From positions 94,133-158,132 of the forward strand of contig NZ_SMFM01000009.1 in the NCBI RefSeq assembly GCF_004349085.1: DNA of 64,000 bases, read 5' to 3'. Under the pieces are notes generated by a model that saw only the letters and a list, made by a program, of their open reading frames with translations, did not search any database and was not told where the DNA came from. Each line of letters starts with the position of its first letter. Within the stretch, counting starts at the first letter, position 1. This document shows positions 1 to 8,136 of this stretch, one piece after another. Position numbers and translations under genes: made by a program. Source of the stretch: Flavobacterium caseinilyticum (GTDB lineage Bacteria; Bacteroidota; Bacteroidia; Flavobacteriales; Flavobacteriaceae).

Positions 1-650
1 TTTAGTAAAACAATCGTTTCAATCATGCTTATTGGACTATTGTCGGTTGCTGTATTAGCACGTCCGGCTTTTCCTAAAACATGAGCCACTTCGGGTATCG
101 ATTTTATCAATTTGTCTTGCACTTGTAAAATTCTTTTCACCTCAGAATTGGATACGTCTGGCAATGTTACAGGCATAAAAAGTACGGAACCTTCGTCTAA
201 AGGTGGCATAAATTCTGTGCCTAAACGGGTAAACATTAAAACACCAATCAGGAGCGCAATTATATTAATGCCTAATACTGTTTTCCTCCATTTTAAACAA
301 AAAATTAAAATAGGAGTATAGATGCTTTCCAGTTTTTTGTTAATTGGATTTTTGTTTTCTGGACGAAGTTTGCCTTTGAGCAGAAAACTAATTAGAACAG
401 GAGTAAGGGTAATGGCTAAAAAAGCATCTACTATAAGTATAAACGATTTTGTCCAAGCCAATGGGCTGAATAATTTACCTTCCATACCCGTGAGAAGAAA
501 TACAGGTAAAAAGGAAGCTATCACAATGAGTGTTGAATAAAAGACACCTGGACCAACTAATTTTGAAGACTTTTCTATAAGCTGTAACTTTTCTTCAGAA
601 GATAAGGGGTCATGTTCTTTTTTGAATATATTTTTTATTTTATCTTTCAT
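1..650 (-). CDS. CusA/CzcA-type RND metal efflux pump, C-terminal half (partial at window edge)
   Basis: This frame is open from an ATG at 650 to the window edge, about 216 codons. It contains the sequence that should follow transmembrane helix 4 of a heavy-metal RND pump: a hydrophobic segment (LVGPGVFYSTLIVIASFLPV), the LTGMEGKLFSPLAWTKS stretch, further helices, and the start of the second periplasmic lobe (RLGTEFMPPLDEGSVLFMP). The start codon overlaps the stop of the upstream gene as ATGA, which suggests translational coupling. It is therefore the second half of a pump normally made as one chain of about 1,000-1,450 residues. The inner-membrane product would export Cu(I)/Ag(I) or a similar cation using proton motive force. 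Whether the split is natural, a frameshift mutation or a sequencing error cannot be decided here. Confidence 0.85.
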   Translation of the reverse strand, partial: MKDKIKNIFKKEHDPLSSEEKLQLIEKSSKLVGPGVFYSTLIVIASFLPVFLLTGMEGKLFSPLAWTKSFILIVDAFLAITLTPVLISFLLKGKLRPENKNPINKKLESIYTPILIFCLKWRKTVLGINIIALLIGVLMFTRLGTEFMPPLDEGSVLFMPVTLPDVSNSEVKRILQVQDKLIKSIPEVAHVLGKAGRANTATDNSPISMIETIVLL

Positions 651-1945
651 TTTATTTCTGAATTATTTTGATTACTCTCCATCTCTTCCTGTTTCTCCGA
701 AATTGTCCTATACGCATTTTCCACCATTACAATTCCGTCATCGACGACAACACCTATAGCTAATGCAATTCCAGTTAATGACATAATATTAGATGATATC
801 CCAAAGGCTTCAAGCAAAATAAAGCCAATAGCCACAGATATAGGTAATTGTATTAAGATAATTAAAGCACTTCGCCAATGAAAAAGAAAAAGTAGTATAA
901 CAATTGAAACAACAATCATTTCTTCTATTAAAGTACCTTTAACAGATGCGATTGCTTTTTCTATTAATTCACTTCGGTCATATGACGTTTTAAAAGTAAC
1001 GCCTTCAGGCAATCCTTTTTCAACTTCTTTCATTTTTAATTTAACTGCCTTTATAACTTTATCTGCATTTTCACCATAACGCATGACTATAATTCCTCCT
1101 ACAACTTCACCTGTTCCATTTTCGTCAAAAATTCCCAAACGTAAATCTCCACCCATTTGTATCGAACCAATGTCTTTTACCTTTACTGGAACTGAATTAT
1201 AATTTTTAATGGCAATGTCTTCTACATCTTTTATGTTTTTTATGTACCCTAAACCTCTTACTATGTAAGACATATTACTCATCTCAAATTTTCGACCACC
1301 AACATCATTGTTATTTGCTTTGACTGCATTCATCACTTCCATCATACTCACATTGTAGTACTGCATTTTCAAGGGATCTAACACTAATTGGTACTGTTTT
1401 TCAAAACCCCCAAATGATGCTACTTCAGCCACGCCGGGAACCGTTTGTAATGCAAATTTCACGTACCAATCTTGTAAAGCTCTTTGTTCTCCCAAGTCCA
1501 TACCGTTAGCCTTTAAATGATACCAAAAAACATGGCCAACTCCAGTACCATCTGGTCCTAATGTGGGCACTACATTTTGAGGCAATAATCGTTGGGCATA
1601 ATTCAACCGTTCCAACACTCGAGTTCTTGCCCAATACACATCTACATTATCTTCAAAGATGATATATACGAAACTCATCCCAAACATAGATGCACCGCGG
1701 ATATTTTTAACTTTTGGTATTCCTTGCAGGTTTGAAACCAAAGGGTACGTTATTTGAGCTTCTATAACCTGTGGACTTCTTCCCATCCATTCTGTAAATA
1801 CAATAACTTGATTCTCGGACAAATCCGGAATGGCATCTATGGGGTTTTGTTGTACGCTATAAATACCCCAAGCTAATAAGCAGGCCGAAACGAGAAGGAC
1901 AACAAATCTATTCTTTAAAGAGAATGATATTAATTTTTCTACCAT
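647..1945 (-). CDS. CusA-type RND metal efflux pump, N-terminal half (split gene)
   Basis: The 432 residues match the N-terminal half of CusA/CzcA: first helix (KNRFVVLLVSACLLAWGIYSV), the first periplasmic lobe with the DVYWARTRVLERL stretch, then helices 2-4 ending in GIALAIGVVVDDGIVMVENA. The TGVGHVFWYH stretch resembles the copper/silver branch (CusA) more than the Zn/Co/Cd branch. The chain stops in the cytoplasmic loop after helix 4, and the rest of the pump starts at 650 in the -1 frame with a 4-base ATGA overlap. The gene sits last but one in a minus-strand copper-type cluster. Function is likely only if both halves assemble. Confidence 0.88.
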   Translation of the reverse strand: MVEKLISFSLKNRFVVLLVSACLLAWGIYSVQQNPIDAIPDLSENQVIVFTEWMGRSPQVIEAQITYPLVSNLQGIPKVKNIRGASMFGMSFVYIIFEDNVDVYWARTRVLERLNYAQRLLPQNVVPTLGPDGTGVGHVFWYHLKANGMDLGEQRALQDWYVKFALQTVPGVAEVASFGGFEKQYQLVLDPLKMQYYNVSMMEVMNAVKANNNDVGGRKFEMSNMSYIVRGLGYIKNIKDVEDIAIKNYNSVPVKVKDIGSIQMGGDLRLGIFDENGTGEVVGGIIVMRYGENADKVIKAVKLKMKEVEKGLPEGVTFKTSYDRSELIEKAIASVKGTLIEEMIVVSIVILLFLFHWRSALIILIQLPISVAIGFILLEAFGISSNIMSLTGIALAIGVVVDDGIVMVENAYRTISEKQEEMESNQNNSEIK

Positions 1946-1950
1946 GACAT

Positions 1951-2421
1951 TTAGTTTTCTAATGAAAGACTATCTTTTATTTTATTTATCCAATTGATTA
2001 CTTCCTCTTTTTGAGCAGGTGTTACTATTGCATTTTTATGAAGTAACGTGTAAGACGCTAAGGGCATTTCATCAGACTTTATTTGTTTGATGATAGCTTC
2101 TAATTTGTTTTCTTGTTTTCGCTTGGAGTACTTTCCAAACTCATTAAAGTTCAAATCCTTCTTACCATCTTTAATGTGTTCCTCCATAAAAAACCGTGCT
2201 GGCTGAATGTAAGAATATAATGGATAATTAGTATTGTTACTGTGACAATCGTAGCAAGATGTCCGTAAAATAGTTTCAACATTTTTAGGAACATCGTACA
2301 TTTTTGTGAAATTTGCAGTTAATTCCTGCTCATAACTTTCATTACGAGCAGGTTGATATAACTGCATCAACAAAAAAATAACAAACCCGATTATGAGTAT
2401 TTTCTTGATGATTTTTTTCAT
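1951..2421 (-). CDS. Haem-binding domain protein (single CxxCH)
   Basis: A 156-residue protein with one N-terminal membrane segment (KKILIIGFVIFLLMQLYQPA) and one c-type haem motif, CYDCH, followed by SNNTNYPLYSYIQPA. This is the pattern of the small Bacteroidota haem-binding domain family often found beside cusA and DUF3347 genes. It should be anchored in the inner membrane with the haem domain in the periplasm. It begins 5 bases after the preceding metal-binding lipoprotein gene (minus direction) and ends 5 bases before cusA, so it is probably in one operon. A role in redox or metal handling is inferred from context only. Confidence 0.8.
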   Translation of the reverse strand: MKKIIKKILIIGFVIFLLMQLYQPARNESYEQELTANFTKMYDVPKNVETILRTSCYDCHSNNTNYPLYSYIQPARFFMEEHIKDGKKDLNFNEFGKYSKRKQENKLEAIIKQIKSDEMPLASYTLLHKNAIVTPAQKEEVINWINKIKDSLSLEN

Positions 2422-2422
2422 T

Positions 2423-3157
2423 TTATAATTGTTTTTTCATAGAACCACAAGTAAGCATTTTCGAACCGTAGTAAGGATTTTTTATTTCTTTGCTTTCACT
2501 TATCCAAATAGCCCCTTTTCCTTCATTATACATAGGACAAAAATCTTGATATAGTTTTTGTTTTGCTCCAAATATTTTTATCAAATCATTCACATCTTTA
2601 CTCAACATCGCAAAATGTTCTCTTTGGTGGTCAATTTTCCCACCATTATCACCAATGTGTTCTGCGTGTTCTTTAGCATCATCAGCAATATCAATATATT
2701 CTGTTTTCAATTTTGGATCTATTGCATTAGTATTGACTTTATTGAAAGTTGCATATAATGCTTTACCCGCATTGGCTGCTCCTTTTGTATCGTCTTTTGT
2801 GAGTGCGTTTTTGAGTTTTAAATAACCAGAGATTATTTCGCTTGTTGAAAATGTTGTTTGGGTAACCGATGTAGCTTCAGTATTAACTTCAACTGTTGTT
2901 GTATCATTATGACTATGACTACCATCAGTATGATCATGAGCTGCTTCATTTTGTACAACTGGTTCGGTTAATTCCATTCCACATTTTGAACATTTTTCAC
3001 CTTTTTTTCCTGTAACCTCTGGGTGCATTGGACACGCGTATAATTGCGAGGTACTCTCTGTTGTTTCCGAATTAGTTGTTGCAGCTTCTTTATTTTTTTG
3101 ATTACAAGAAACTAGTACAAATGCCATCGCTATGGCTGAAAGGATTAGATTTTTCAT
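2423..3157 (-). CDS. Metal-binding lipoprotein, HMBD plus DUF3347
   Basis: The chosen start at 3157 gives MKNLILSAIAMAFVLVSCN, a lipoprotein signal with Cys near residue 17. A longer frame to 3229 adds a non-signal extension. Next comes a heavy-metal-binding domain (YACPMHPEV ... CSKCGMEL), a His-rich linker (HDHTDGSHSHND), and a C-terminal DUF3347 domain ending in YQDFCPMYNEGKGAIWISES and NPYYGSKMLTCGSM. The paired CPM and CGS motifs resemble Cu-binding periplasmic proteins of CusB-associated type. It is the paralogue of the gene at 5151, which carries an HMA domain instead of HMBD. Likely a periplasmic copper scavenger feeding the RND pump (inference). Confidence 0.85.
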   Translation of the reverse strand: MKNLILSAIAMAFVLVSCNQKNKEAATTNSETTESTSQLYACPMHPEVTGKKGEKCSKCGMELTEPVVQNEAAHDHTDGSHSHNDTTTVEVNTEATSVTQTTFSTSEIISGYLKLKNALTKDDTKGAANAGKALYATFNKVNTNAIDPKLKTEYIDIADDAKEHAEHIGDNGGKIDHQREHFAMLSKDVNDLIKIFGAKQKLYQDFCPMYNEGKGAIWISESKEIKNPYYGSKMLTCGSMKKQL

Positions 3158-3347
3158 TTTATTATTTTTTTTAATTGATATTGTTGGTATTTGCAACATT
3201 TTTTGATGAATATTTTTTTGAAAACCCATTTTTATATAGAAATTAATTTTTTCATTTTATAGGGTCATTAAAATCATTGCATCCTTATTATTGGTATCAT
3301 GTGCATTGAATTAAACTAAAAGGAAATTTAAAATTTATGCGACTGGA

Positions 3348-3974
3348 TTATTTTTTCTTTCCCTCCGTTTTAGCCATTTCCATTCCACATTTAGGACATT
3401 CCCCCGGTTTGTCAGAAGTTGAGCCATCCATTGGACAAACATATTTTGTTACAATTTTAGTTTTAGGTTGACTGCCTTTTGTAGCGTGAGTATCTATCTT
3501 TTCGGTAATTTTTACCATTCCAGTTCCACATTTAGAACATTTCCCTTCGGTATCAGAAGTTGAGCCGTCCATTGGACAAACATATTTTGTTACAATTTTA
3601 GTTTTAGGTTGACTGCCTTTTGTAGCGTGAGTATCGATCTTTTCGGTAATTTTTACCATCCTAGTTCCACATTTAGAACATTTCCCTTCGGTATCAGAAG
3701 TTGAGCCGTCCATTGGACAAACATATTTTGTTACAATTTTAGTTTTAGGTTGACTGCCTTTTGTAGCGTGAGTATCTATTTTTTCAGTGGTTTTTACCAT
3801 TGTCATTCCACATTTGCTACATTTTCCTTCTATTAAACTCACTTCTTCTGGATGCATTGGGCAAGTATAAGTTGTTTTTTGAGCTTCCTTTTGCGAAGAT
3901 TTTGTAGCTTCTTGAGCTGATGCTACTGTGCTAACTGCTAAGAATACGCTTAGTACGATAATTAGATTTTTCAT
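3348..3974 (-). CDS. Secreted protein with four tandem heavy-metal-binding domains
   Basis: A 208-residue protein with a cleavable signal (MKNLIIVLSVFLAVSTVASAQ). It has four copies of the HMBD pattern: CPMHP...CSKCGM once, then CPMDGSTSD...CxKCG three times. The last three units are separated by an almost identical linker (IDTHATKGSQPKTKIVTKYV) and repeat at exactly 47 residues/141 bp. HMBD modules are normally found singly at the start of P-type ATPases or RND adaptors, so a free-standing tetramer suggests a periplasmic metal sponge. The last unit ends CGMEM as in canonical HMBD, whereas the middle two end CGTRM/CGTGM. Near-identity of the repeats shows recent internal duplication. Confidence 0.88.
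   Translation of the reverse strand: MKNLIIVLSVFLAVSTVASAQEATKSSQKEAQKTTYTCPMHPEEVSLIEGKCSKCGMTMVKTTEKIDTHATKGSQPKTKIVTKYVCPMDGSTSDTEGKCSKCGTRMVKITEKIDTHATKGSQPKTKIVTKYVCPMDGSTSDTEGKCSKCGTGMVKITEKIDTHATKGSQPKTKIVTKYVCPMDGSTSDKPGECPKCGMEMAKTEGKKK
3420..3843 (-). repeat. Tandem 141-bp coding repeat (HMBD units)
   Basis: The same segment begins at 3421, 3562 and 3703, an exact period of 141 bp with only scattered substitutions. It encodes one linker plus one HMBD unit per repeat and lies wholly within the gene at 3348-3974. Confidence 0.9.
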
Positions 3975-4077
3975 TTTTTACAGTTTTAATTAATTGTTTA
4001 TAATATTAACACTGATCAATTGCAAGCCATTTTAATCGTTTATCAAATTTACATTTGATATTTTAGAAATTAATAGT

Positions 4078-5130
4078 TTACATTTTTATTACAACCCCAT
4101 TTGGTTTTTTACCAACATTGATTGTTTTAGTAACGGTATGATTGGTAACATTTACAACAGAAACTGTATTTGCTGTTTGGTTGGTTACATAGGCAGTGTT
4201 TCCGTCTATAGTGAAAGAAATTGCGTGAGCACCAGCACCCGTATTAAAAGCGCCACCGTGCATCCACATCATCATACCAGCATCCCAAGTCCAATAATGT
4301 ACTTTTCCATTCATTGGATCTGAAACCCATAATTCGCTTTTTGTTCCGTTGTGTGAGGCAATTCCAGGCATAAATCCTAAAATAATAGTTTGGTCAACGG
4401 CATTTGTAGCTACGTTTATAACAGAAATAGATTGTCCGTCTTCGTTATCAACATACATTTTACCATCTGTACCAGTCCAAGCTCCAACAGGATTGTTACC
4501 AACTGTAACCGTTGCAACTACTGATTTTGATGCTACATTGATTACTGAAACGTTATCATCATCGCCATTAGCAACATAGGCTTTTGTCCCGTCCGAAGAG
4601 AAAGTTAATTCTGCAGGCATCATACCTACAGTAATTGTACTTTTCAACGCATAAGTTGTAGCGTCATACACCAATACTTTTCCGTTCATATCCATTTGAG
4701 GCACCCAAATTTCTGCACCATTTGGAGAATAAATAGTATTGTGGTTCATTACAGGTAAACCCATTTTTTTAACAATTGAACCAGTTGTTGCATCAATAAC
4801 AACAAGTTTACCCGACATAGTTCCTGTCACTGCGTGTCCTGCGCTTAAATCCATTCCCGGAACTCCAATTGCAAGATGATTTGAATGTGAAGAAATATGG
4901 TGTGGCCACATTATCATATCTGTACCGGTTCCCATCAATGGAATAGTACCTGTAACTTCATTAGTTGATAATTTGATTACTGAAATTGTTGCATCTTCAC
5001 CATTGACAACATACGCTGCTGGATAATTAACGTTTAATGCTGCATTTGTCATATCCATATTATCATCTTTATTACAAGATGATAAAAGTATTGCTCCAAT
5101 TATTGATGCGGTAAAAGATATATTCTTCAT
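4078..5130 (-). CDS. YVTN-family beta-propeller lipoprotein, Met-rich
   Basis: A 350-residue lipoprotein (signal ending LLSSCNKDDN). It is built of repeated blades with YVVNGEDATISVI, AYVANGDDDNVSVINV and AYVTNQTANTVSVVNV, the YVTN beta-propeller signature. It is unusually rich in Met and His in exposed segments (NMDMTNAAL, GLPVMNHN, PQMDMNG, GMMMWMHGG), which would suit Cu(I) or Ag(I) coordination. It lies between an HMA-DUF3347 gene and the tetra-HMBD gene in the same direction, so a periplasmic or surface metal-binding role is likely. No enzyme active site is visible. Confidence 0.85.
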   Translation of the reverse strand: MKNISFTASIIGAILLSSCNKDDNMDMTNAALNVNYPAAYVVNGEDATISVIKLSTNEVTGTIPLMGTGTDMIMWPHHISSHSNHLAIGVPGMDLSAGHAVTGTMSGKLVVIDATTGSIVKKMGLPVMNHNTIYSPNGAEIWVPQMDMNGKVLVYDATTYALKSTITVGMMPAELTFSSDGTKAYVANGDDDNVSVINVASKSVVATVTVGNNPVGAWTGTDGKMYVDNEDGQSISVINVATNAVDQTIILGFMPGIASHNGTKSELWVSDPMNGKVHYWTWDAGMMMWMHGGAFNTGAGAHAISFTIDGNTAYVTNQTANTVSVVNVTNHTVTKTINVGKKPNGVVIKM

Positions 5131-5150
5131 TTTTTAAAGTTTTAATTTTA

Positions 5151-5996
5151 TTATTTTATTGTTTCTACTGTTTTACCACAACTCAACATTTGTGATCCGT
5201 AGTAAGGATTTTTAACTGTATTTTCTTTACTTAACCAATTGGCATCTTGCATCGGGCAATATTGATAATAAACCGGTTCAGTAAATTTTGAAACTTTTAT
5301 CAACTCATACGTATTTTTAGATAATGATTTGAAAAGTTCTCTTTGCTTTTTGATATCCTGTGTTTCAGAAATATTTTTTGCATCAGCAGTTAAATCTTTA
5401 TAAACTTTCATCCAAGTCATTTGTACATCCATTTTCAATGTTTCCATTTTTACGACAGTGATTGCGGTTAAAAAATCTTTTGACTTTGCAGAAGCCGTTT
5501 TACTATCTGTTTTTACCAAGGCATCTTTCAATGAAAAATAATTATCGAAAACTGGTTTTAGTTGGTCTGTTCCTTGGTTTTCAGTCATTGTAGAATGGTC
5601 GTTCATTTCCATTTTAGTTTCTTCGGATTTTGTTTCCGTTTTTACTGCAACTTTTGCTTCACGATCGTATTGACAACATCCCGGAAGTTTTGAATATGCA
5701 GCATCTGGAGCAAGGAATTTTTCGCTATCATAACCCGCAAGTGCAATACGTTTTAAGATTTCATCCTGATTGGTTTTTTTAGCATCATAAGTAAGCGTAG
5801 CCATTTTGGTGTCTTTATTCCAATCAACATTGGCAATTTTCTTGAGACTTCCTGCTTTTTCTATGGTGGTTTCGCACATTCCACAATTCCCGAATATTTT
5901 TACGGTTTCAGTTTTAGCGTTTTTGATTTGCGCATTAGACACTGTGAATGATAGCAATAGAGTTATTGCCATCACTATTTTTTTTAGTGATTTCAT
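5151..5996 (-). CDS. Periplasmic HMA-domain plus DUF3347 protein
   Basis: A 281-residue protein with a signal peptide (MAITLLLSFTVSNAQ). It has a 70-residue HMA fold with the metal-binding motif GNCGMCETTIEKA (Cys-x-x-Cys), an LPGCCQYDREA stretch shared with the protein at 7746, a Met/His-containing linker, and a DUF3347 domain ending YQYCPMQDANWLSKEN and NPYYGSQMLSCGK. HMA domains bind Cu(I), Zn(II) or Hg(II) through the two Cys residues. It probably acts as a copper shuttle or sponge. It is the first large gene of the minus-strand cluster running to cusA. Confidence 0.88.
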   Translation of the reverse strand: MKSLKKIVMAITLLLSFTVSNAQIKNAKTETVKIFGNCGMCETTIEKAGSLKKIANVDWNKDTKMATLTYDAKKTNQDEILKRIALAGYDSEKFLAPDAAYSKLPGCCQYDREAKVAVKTETKSEETKMEMNDHSTMTENQGTDQLKPVFDNYFSLKDALVKTDSKTASAKSKDFLTAITVVKMETLKMDVQMTWMKVYKDLTADAKNISETQDIKKQRELFKSLSKNTYELIKVSKFTEPVYYQYCPMQDANWLSKENTVKNPYYGSQMLSCGKTVETIK

Positions 5997-6149
5997 TGTA
6001 AAATAATTTTAAATTGAATTAGTTAAACAAGAACAAAATGACAGCACAACAAAGCCAGCCTTTTGAAAATGAAATTAACTGAGAAAGTAAATGATTTAAA
6101 GCAATAATTGCTTTTGATTTGACACAATTATGGCTATCAAATTTAAAAT

Positions 6150-6518
6150 TTAGCCTATTTTTGGTATAAGCCATAAAGAATTGAAACCAGAAGAAATGGA
6201 GGTTTCGTAATTGTAAAAATTTTGTTTTTCTGAAAAGAAATTAAAAATATTTTTATTAAAGTTCAATTCATTAATAGAAACAGATGTGTTGCAAGAAGAA
6301 GCACAACCACATTTAGAATGGCTGCATTTTCCTCCACAACCTTTATGATTTTTATTCTTCGAATGATTATCACCTTCGCAACAATCTTTTTTATCTGTTT
6401 TAGAAGAGATTTCTTTTTTGCAAGATTGTTTTTCTGAATTGTTTCCACACGCAAAAGTTACCATTGGCATCAAGAAGAAGCCAAGTACAACGATTAATAA
6501 AATGTGAAACTTTTTCAT
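6150..6518 (-). CDS. Small Cys/His-rich secreted protein, W-x-P-P-x-I-like C-terminus
   Basis: The start at 6518 gives MKKFHILLIVVLGFFLMPMVTFA, a signal peptide; the longer frame to 6572 would run across the candidate promoter. The mature part has many Cys and His (CCEGDNHSKNKNHKGCGGKCSHSKCGC) and ends SSGFNSLWLIPKIG. The C-terminal pattern recurs in the small proteins at 7234 (SSDFRSIWLPPKIS) and 26053 (ASNFFGSIWQPPQIA), each next to metal genes. I know of such small Flavobacteriia proteins beside cus/czc loci (possibly DUF6660, from memory). A periplasmic metal-buffering or sensing role is inferred. Confidence 0.7.
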   Translation of the reverse strand: MKKFHILLIVVLGFFLMPMVTFACGNNSEKQSCKKEISSKTDKKDCCEGDNHSKNKNHKGCGGKCSHSKCGCASSCNTSVSINELNFNKNIFNFFSEKQNFYNYETSISSGFNSLWLIPKIG

Positions 6519-6542
6519 TTGTATAGAAAATCTAATATTGGA

Positions 6543-6573
6543 CAAAGTTAGAGAAATAATCTTAATTTTCAAT
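6543..6573 (-). promoter_or_regulatory. Candidate Bacteroidota promoter for the 6518 gene
   Basis: On the minus strand, ATTG (6573-6570), a 19-bp spacer and TAACTTTG (6550-6543) match the Bacteroidota -33 TTG / -7 TAnnTTTG pattern. Transcription would start about 20 bases before the ATG at 6518, supporting that start over the longer frame. Confidence 0.5.
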
Positions 6574-6640
6574 AAAGACTTGTTAAAAAAATTTCATCAC
6601 TACTATTTTGTTTTGATTTATATTCTCATTAAAAGTATTA

Positions 6641-6991
6641 TTAGGGAAGCAAATAGATGAAGACTAAACTACTTAAATCTTTGTTATGAGTGTTAATCTC
6701 ATCTATGTAAAAATTTAAATCATATAAATGGATTAATTCCTCATTATTATCTGGTATTTGAGCCAGTTGATATAAATTTTAGTTTTTCAGGAAAACTATT
6801 ATATCGAAATTTTGAGTTTTCTCATCATAATCTAAAGTTAGAAATTTGAATTCACTAGCTTTTAATGTAATTTCATGGAAGATATATGACTATTCAAATC
6901 CATCGATAATTTTATCAATTCTTTCCGTTTGTGGAATAAAAGCGATGAATTTCCAGTTCTTCAGTTGGGATACGTTATCAATTAACTGGTT
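6641..6991 (-). pseudogene. Decayed coding fragment, family not recognised
   Basis: The gap 6573-7217 holds no intact gene. Read on the minus strand it contains a protein-like frame: NQLIDNVSQLKNWKFIAFIP, TERIDKIIDGFE, stop, HEITLKASEFKFLTLDYDEK, FDIIVFLKN, stop, LYQLAQIPDNNEELIHLYDL, ending YLLP stop. The composition and continuity across two in-frame stops (6890-6892 and 6779-6781) indicate a decayed gene rather than random AT-rich sequence. The parent family is not identified. Confidence 0.5.
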
Positions 6992-7233
6992 TCATAATCA
7001 ACAATTATATTTCTTTTAATTTGTAAAAATTACTAATCTACATGTTACAAGTGTTCAGTAAATTAAAAACGATCTTTTAGTCCTAAAAACAAAAATACTG
7101 ATTATCAATTAATTAAACTGTTTTTATTTCAGCGGGGTGTCACTAAACATAATTGAAGAATCAATTATAATAGAACATTTACAAAAAAATTAACATTCGA
7201 GTCAGCTAATAAAATTGTAGATTTGTGCCCAGT

Positions 7234-7590
7234 ATGACAAAAAAGTTCTACATATTGCTACTCGTTATGCTTGGTTTTCTTTTGGGACCAACGCTTACTT
7301 ATGCGCATGGGACAAAAAAAGAAATGCCATGTTGTAAAAAAGAATTTACAGTAAAAGACTGTTGCAAGAAAAAAGATTCTAATAAGAAAGAACACAATTG
7401 CGATAATAGCTGTGTAGGTAATTCTTGTGGTTGCCCAACTGCTTACTGCGGTTATTCCTCGATACTTTCTTTCCAAACAGAAAATAATTCTCTTTTTAGT
7501 TTTTCAGAAAGGAAACAAAATTACTATTATTCAGAAATCTTTATTTCTTCAGATTTCCGTTCTATCTGGCTTCCACCTAAAATAAGCTAG
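7234..7590 (+). CDS. Small Cys-rich secreted protein, second member
   Basis: The ATG at 7234 gives MTKKFYILLLVMLGFLLGPTLTYAHG, a signal peptide; an upstream in-frame GTG at 7225 is less likely. The mature part is Cys-rich (PCCKKEF, DCCKKKD, CDNSCVGNSCGC) and ends SSDFRSIWLPPKIS, matching the minus-strand protein at 6150. A TAGATTTG -7-like element ends at 7225, so the leader would be very short. First gene of the plus-strand HMA/TlpA group. Metal binding is inferred from the Cys clusters. Confidence 0.7.
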   Translation: MTKKFYILLLVMLGFLLGPTLTYAHGTKKEMPCCKKEFTVKDCCKKKDSNKKEHNCDNSCVGNSCGCPTAYCGYSSILSFQTENNSLFSFSERKQNYYYSEIFISSDFRSIWLPPKIS

Positions 7591-7745
7591 ATTCATTTCC
7601 TGACAGTTACAAATCTGTCTAATCCAAAGCCTGTTTTATGGCTTAAAAAATCATTAAATATTAATCCAATCAACGCTATTCATAGCTCTAAATACTATGG
7701 TTTCTGTCATGCTCTAGGATTAATTCATTCAAAATTATAAAAACA

Positions 7746-8108
7746 ATGAACTCAATAAAAAAATTATTGATGGCAATGACTCTATTGCTATCAGTCACTT
7801 TCGCCAGCGCGCAAATAAAAAACAAAACAACTGAAACCGTAAAAATCAATGGTAATTGTGGCATGTGCAAAAAAACTATTGAAACGGCTGCAAACATTGA
7901 TAAAGTTGCCAAAGTAAATTGGGACACGAACACCAAAACCGCTACAGTTACCTACGATACTAAGAAAACCAATCTTGATGCCATACTAAAACGTGTTGCA
8001 GATGCTGGATATGACAATGAAAAATTTAGTGCCCCAAATGCTGTTTACGATGAATTGCATGGATGTTGCCAATATGATAGAGAAGCAAGTCCTAAAAAAG
8101 CGGAGTAA
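7746..8108 (+). CDS. Periplasmic HMA-domain metal-binding protein
   Basis: A 120-residue protein with signal peptide (MAMTLLLSVTFASAQ) and one HMA domain, motif GNCGMCKKTIETA, followed by the tail LHGCCQYDREA. It is a close paralogue of the N-terminal half of the protein at 5151 but lacks DUF3347. The extra CC pair in the tail may add a metal site. It is followed by a thioredoxin and a second HMA-like protein in the same direction, suggesting periplasmic metal delivery together with thiol reduction. Confidence 0.87.
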   Translation: MNSIKKLLMAMTLLLSVTFASAQIKNKTTETVKINGNCGMCKKTIETAANIDKVAKVNWDTNTKTATVTYDTKKTNLDAILKRVADAGYDNEKFSAPNAVYDELHGCCQYDREASPKKAE

Positions 8109-8136
8109 TCATAATCAATCATTTAAATTAAATTTC

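Noticed and set aside
112..540. Two plus-strand frames (69 and 72 residues)
   Set aside because: They are antisense shadows of the C-terminal cusA fragment, which is open on the minus strand over the whole of 1-650 and has clear RND homology.
647..660. Programmed -1 frameshift at the cusA split
   Set aside because: The A-rich run before the stop is not a standard slippery heptamer with a downstream structure that I can identify. ATGA-coupled reinitiation or a mutation is simpler, so only the split is reported.
3420..3843. Regular repeats that could suggest a CRISPR array
   Set aside because: The period is 141 bp, no variable spacers exist, and the repeats translate as metal-binding domains. 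No cas genes are in the window.
7993..8136. N-terminal extension of the TlpA gene
   Set aside because: It overlaps the HMA gene in another frame and would bury the clear signal peptide that begins at 8137.
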